Position numbers and translations under genes: made by a program. 58,465 nucleotides of DNA. It comes from Alistipes senegalensis (lineage in GTDB: Bacteria; Bacteroidota; Bacteroidia; Bacteroidales; Rikenellaceae). Positions 55,743 to 58,465 of the stretch are shown here, piece by piece. The stretch's first letter is position 1. The number at the start of each line of letters is the position of its first letter. The stretch covers positions 805,394 to 863,858 of the forward strand of contig JAMPDE010000001.1 in NCBI GenBank assembly GCA_023665825.1. Reading direction: 5' to 3'. Under the pieces are notes generated by a model. The model did no database searches. It had not been told where the DNA came from and saw nothing but the letters and a program-made list of their open reading frames with translations.

Positions 55743-58465
55743 TTAATAGAGGTTGTCGTACATCGACTCGCTCTTGTCGTATTTCAGGTCGGAGAGCGAG
55801 CCCGCCTTGACGCCGATGTTGAAACTCCAACTGCGGTGGAACCCGAACGGAATCCACGAGAACGACATCTGCCAGCAGTGCAGGTCGCGCGTAATGGAAA
55901 TCGACGAGGTGGTCAGCTTCTTCTGCATGATGTCGAAGCCGCCTTGGAACGTCACGCCCATCTTGGGCGTCAAGTTGACCGAGCCGTTGAAGCCGATGGT
56001 CTGCGTCACGTTCTTGCGATAGCCCGTCGTGCCGTTGTTGACGTAGGAAATCGAGTAGTTGATGGCGTAGTTGAACCCTAAATTCCAAGGCAGCGAGAAA
56101 TCGTAATAGCTCCGCGCCATATACTGCCGCCGCAAGACCGGATCCATGTGGCCGTAAGGGTCGTAGAACGGATTTTGGTATTCGGGCGGGATGCTCGTGA
56201 TGTCGTTCATGGCCGGGTCGGTGCGGTCCTGCCGCGACTTGAACGTATAGCCGAACGACCACCCCGTCGAAACGATACGGCCCGGAAAGAAGAGCTTATT
56301 ATAGCGTTTGCCTTCGGGGGTCACGCGGTAGGGGTCGAGGGTTGCCGATAAATTAATACCGAAATTATTGAACAGCGTCGTGCGGAACGACACCGGGATG
56401 GTCGACAGCCGCATCGAATCGGCCAAGAAGTTGTACGAACCGCTGATGCGCAGCTCGTCGATGAGCTTGATTTTCCGCACGCCCGACGTGTCGCGTTTCG
56501 ACAGCACCTTCATCTCCAAGTTCTGCGACAGCGAGAAATTCATCGACATCGAACGACCCGACGACGGTACGCCGTAGGCATTCACCGCATAGGGCGAATA
56601 GGTGTTCGTGCGGCCCGACGCGTCGGACTGGTAGGTGCTGTAATAGCCGTACTTCGGGTCGGTGAAATCGGGCGCATAGGAGAATCCGAACGTGGGCGTC
56701 AGCGTATGCCGGATAGCCTGAATTTTACGGTCGCGCTTCTTTTTGGTGAAGTCATACATACCGTAGACGGTCGTCGAGGCCGAAACGCTCATGTTGTAAT
56801 TGTACAACCGGTAGAAACCGTAGTTGGCCGGCAGCGTGTCGATTTTGTTCAGCACCGGATTCCACTCGAAGTCCACCTTCTTGAAATACCACTTCTCGGT
56901 ATAGTTGAACGAGGGCGAAACGTTGATGTAGTTGAACAGGTTGAACGACGCCGAGACCGGTATGTTGTGTTCGATGCCGTTCTTCATGTTGTCGAGCGTC
57001 TTGCGCTTGAACATTTCGGATTCGGTCGCCGTCACCGAGTTGGTCATCTTGGCCGTGTACTGCATGGCGATCTTCTCGTACCAGCGCTCTTTGCCGGTCT
57101 TCTCCTTGCGTTTGAAAGGGTAGATGCGCGAGACGTTGAAGACGATGTTGGGCAGCGTGACCGAAATCGACTTGTTCTGCGAGTTCTGCGACACGGCCAT
57201 GTTGGCCGACAGCGAGAACGGCGTGCCGGCCCAGTTCTTCGAGTAGGAGATCGACGAGTTGGTCTGCGTCGCCAAGATGTCGTTCAAGTTGGTCGCCGAA
57301 TAGCGGCTGTACCCGCTCGTCGCGAAGTTGACCGATGCCGAGAACGTCGAACCCGGATTGGCTTTGGGGTCTTGCGAGTGCGTCCATTGCACGCGGAAGT
57401 TCTTCTGCTTGATGTAGTCGGGTTCGCCCTTTTCGCCCGTCTTGACGTTGGAGTACTGCACGTTGAAGCTGCCGCTGTACTTGTAGCGCTTGACGTAGCG
57501 CGACGCGGCCGACGCCTCCCACGAACCGAGCGTATAGAACCCGCCGCGCAGGGCGAGGTCGGCATGCTGGCCGAGCGTGAAGTAGTAGCCCATGTCGCGC
57601 AGGAAGAACCCTTTGCTGTATTCCTCGCCGTAGGTCGGCATCAGCAGGCCCGACTTGGGCCCCATGTTGATCGGGAAAAACCCTTCGGGGATGCCGAGAA
57701 AATAGATGGGCACGTCCTCCAACACCAGATAGGCGGGCCCCGTGATGACCTTTTTGCCCGGAATGACCTTCGCTTTGGTCATCGCCAAGTAGAAGTGCGG
57801 GTGGTCGGTTTCGTCGCAGGTGGTGTATTTGCCGTGCTGGATGTTGATCGTGTTGTCGGGCATCTTCTTCACACTGCCGCCCACCAGCCAGCCGTCGCCC
57901 TGCTGGGTCGCGACGCCCTTGATTTTCGCCTTTTTCGAGTCGAGGTTGTAGGTGATGGTGTCCATCTGGTACGACGCCGAACCCTCCGTGAATTCGGGCT
58001 TCGTAATGATCGGCCGCCCGTCGAGCGAATCGGGCTTGCCGTAGGCGTAGACCTGCTTGCTGTTCATGTCGATGCGCATGAAGTCGGCTTTGAGGTTGTT
58101 TTTCTCGTAGGTGATGTCGCCCTCGTTGTAGATGTAGACCAGTTTATTGCGCACGTCGTAGACCAGCGAGTCGCTGTTCTTGCCGAAAATCGGTTTGTCG
58201 AGGAACGCGCTCGGCTCCTTGGGGCCGCTGTCCGCCGGACGGCCGAGCGTGTCGGATTGTTCGGACAGCCCGCTACGCATCGAATCCAGTTCGCTCTCCT
58301 TGCGGGCGACTAACGAATCGACCTGCGCCGAGAAAAGCGAATCGCGCTCCTCCTGCGACAAGACGGGGAGTTCGTTGTTGCGGAGCGCACGGTCGCGTGC
58401 GGCACGGCGCGCCCGACGCTGCTCGGCTCGTGACACGGGGTCGACGAGCCGGCCCTCCAACAACG
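55743..58465 (-). CDS. lptD: LptD-like LPS-assembly outer-membrane protein, 5' end outside window
   Basis: 906 residues are visible and the frame is open to the right edge, so the true N terminus and signal peptide lie beyond it. The first part is a charged, Arg/Glu-rich segment, then an OstA/LptA-like beta-taco domain (Y-N-E-G-D-I-T-Y-E-K-N-N-L-K-A-D and similar repeats, roughly 100-260). A large beta-barrel with alternating aromatic strands follows, ending Y-D-N-L-Y. This is the Bacteroidetes form of the translocon that inserts LPS in the outer leaflet. The Cys pattern of enterobacterial LptD is not seen. Confidence 0.88.
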   Translation of the reverse strand, partial: LLEGRLVDPVSRAEQRRARRAARDRALRNNELPVLSQEERDSLFSAQVDSLVARKESELDSMRSGLSEQSDTLGRPADSGPKEPSAFLDKPIFGKNSDSLVYDVRNKLVYIYNEGDITYEKNNLKADFMRIDMNSKQVYAYGKPDSLDGRPIITKPEFTEGSASYQMDTITYNLDSKKAKIKGVATQQGDGWLVGGSVKKMPDNTINIQHGKYTTCDETDHPHFYLAMTKAKVIPGKKVITGPAYLVLEDVPIYFLGIPEGFFPINMGPKSGLLMPTYGEEYSKGFFLRDMGYYFTLGQHADLALRGGFYTLGSWEASAASRYVKRYKYSGSFNVQYSNVKTGEKGEPDYIKQKNFRVQWTHSQDPKANPGSTFSASVNFATSGYSRYSATNLNDILATQTNSSISYSKNWAGTPFSLSANMAVSQNSQNKSISVTLPNIVFNVSRIYPFKRKEKTGKERWYEKIAMQYTAKMTNSVTATESEMFKRKTLDNMKNGIEHNIPVSASFNLFNYINVSPSFNYTEKWYFKKVDFEWNPVLNKIDTLPANYGFYRLYNYNMSVSASTTVYGMYDFTKKKRDRKIQAIRHTLTPTFGFSYAPDFTDPKYGYYSTYQSDASGRTNTYSPYAVNAYGVPSSGRSMSMNFSLSQNLEMKVLSKRDTSGVRKIKLIDELRISGSYNFLADSMRLSTIPVSFRTTLFNNFGINLSATLDPYRVTPEGKRYNKLFFPGRIVSTGWSFGYTFKSRQDRTDPAMNDITSIPPEYQNPFYDPYGHMDPVLRRQYMARSYYDFSLPWNLGFNYAINYSISYVNNGTTGYRKNVTQTIGFNGSVNLTPKMGVTFQGGFDIMQKKLTTSSISITRDLHCWQMSFSWIPFGFHRSWSFNIGVKAGSLSDLKYDKSESMYDNLY

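Noticed and set aside
1-58465. CRISPR array, insertion sequence, integrase or prophage genes
   Set aside because: No repeat-spacer pattern, transposase, integrase or phage structural gene could be recognised on either strand.

Overview
The window looks like chromosomal DNA of a GC-rich gut Bacteroidales, most likely Alistipes or a close relative (Rikenellaceae). The reasons are SusC/SusD pairs, a giant hybrid two-component regulator, BACON-domain lipoproteins, a V-type ATPase operon with a DUF2764 subunit, a Bacteroidetes-type LptD, and many promoters of the Bacteroidetes form (TTTG, about 19-21 bp, TAnnTTTG). The species call is inference; no rRNA is present.

Layout. 1-390: a minus-strand tRNA array (Thr-Tyr-Gly, the last cut by the window edge). 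586-2660: a tight minus-strand operon of a tRNA threonylcarbamoyladenosine synthesis gene, a hotdog thioesterase and an EamA permease. 3039-4881: a BACON-like lipoprotein and a Ser-rich small protein converging on a hairpin. 5073-7734: tRNA-Met, a biotin-dependent carboxylase/decarboxylase alpha subunit and mscL. 7856-9817: an ion channel and an AI-2E family permease. 9936-10140: a promoter, a 33-codon ORF holding a nine-G run, and a terminator hairpin, ahead of an Oar-like TonB-dependent receptor (10205-13576). 13775-15379: pckA. 15483-17990: an AT-rich three-gene cassette (TerB-like protein, coiled-coil four-TM protein, vWA-like lipoprotein) preceded by a structured RNA. 18510-20236: tRNA-Glu, rpsT and an L-serine dehydratase.

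20446-43068 is a large polysaccharide utilisation locus (PUL) on the plus strand: SGNH esterase, hybrid two-component regulator, GH88-GH154 fusion, SusC, SusD, tandem BACON/DUF1566 lipoprotein, a second SGNH esterase, GH2, an agarase-like clan GH-A lipoprotein, and a 986-residue multidomain glycosidase. It converges on uxuA and a UxuB-type SDR (43144-45142). A coherent reading is this: an O-acetylated, uronate-containing glycan is captured by SusCD and deacetylated. It is then cut by the GH2 and GH-A enzymes, stripped of (unsaturated) glucuronate by the GH88-GH154 protein, and the uronate is funnelled through mannonate to KDG.

45267-46241 holds two small orphan genes and a second copy of the structured RNA, here with its own terminator. 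46502-54053 is the V-type ATPase operon (E, DUF2764, A, B, D, I, K). The rotor subunit carries the residues known to bind Na+ in Enterococcus. Then come tRNA-Gln, a NupG-type nucleoside permease, and the 3' part of lptD running off the right edge.

The observations most worth follow-up are the TerB/TM/vWA cassette, the two-copy covarying RNA, and the promoter/poly-G ORF/terminator leader before the Oar-like receptor. I saw no CRISPR array, transposase, integrase or phage gene.
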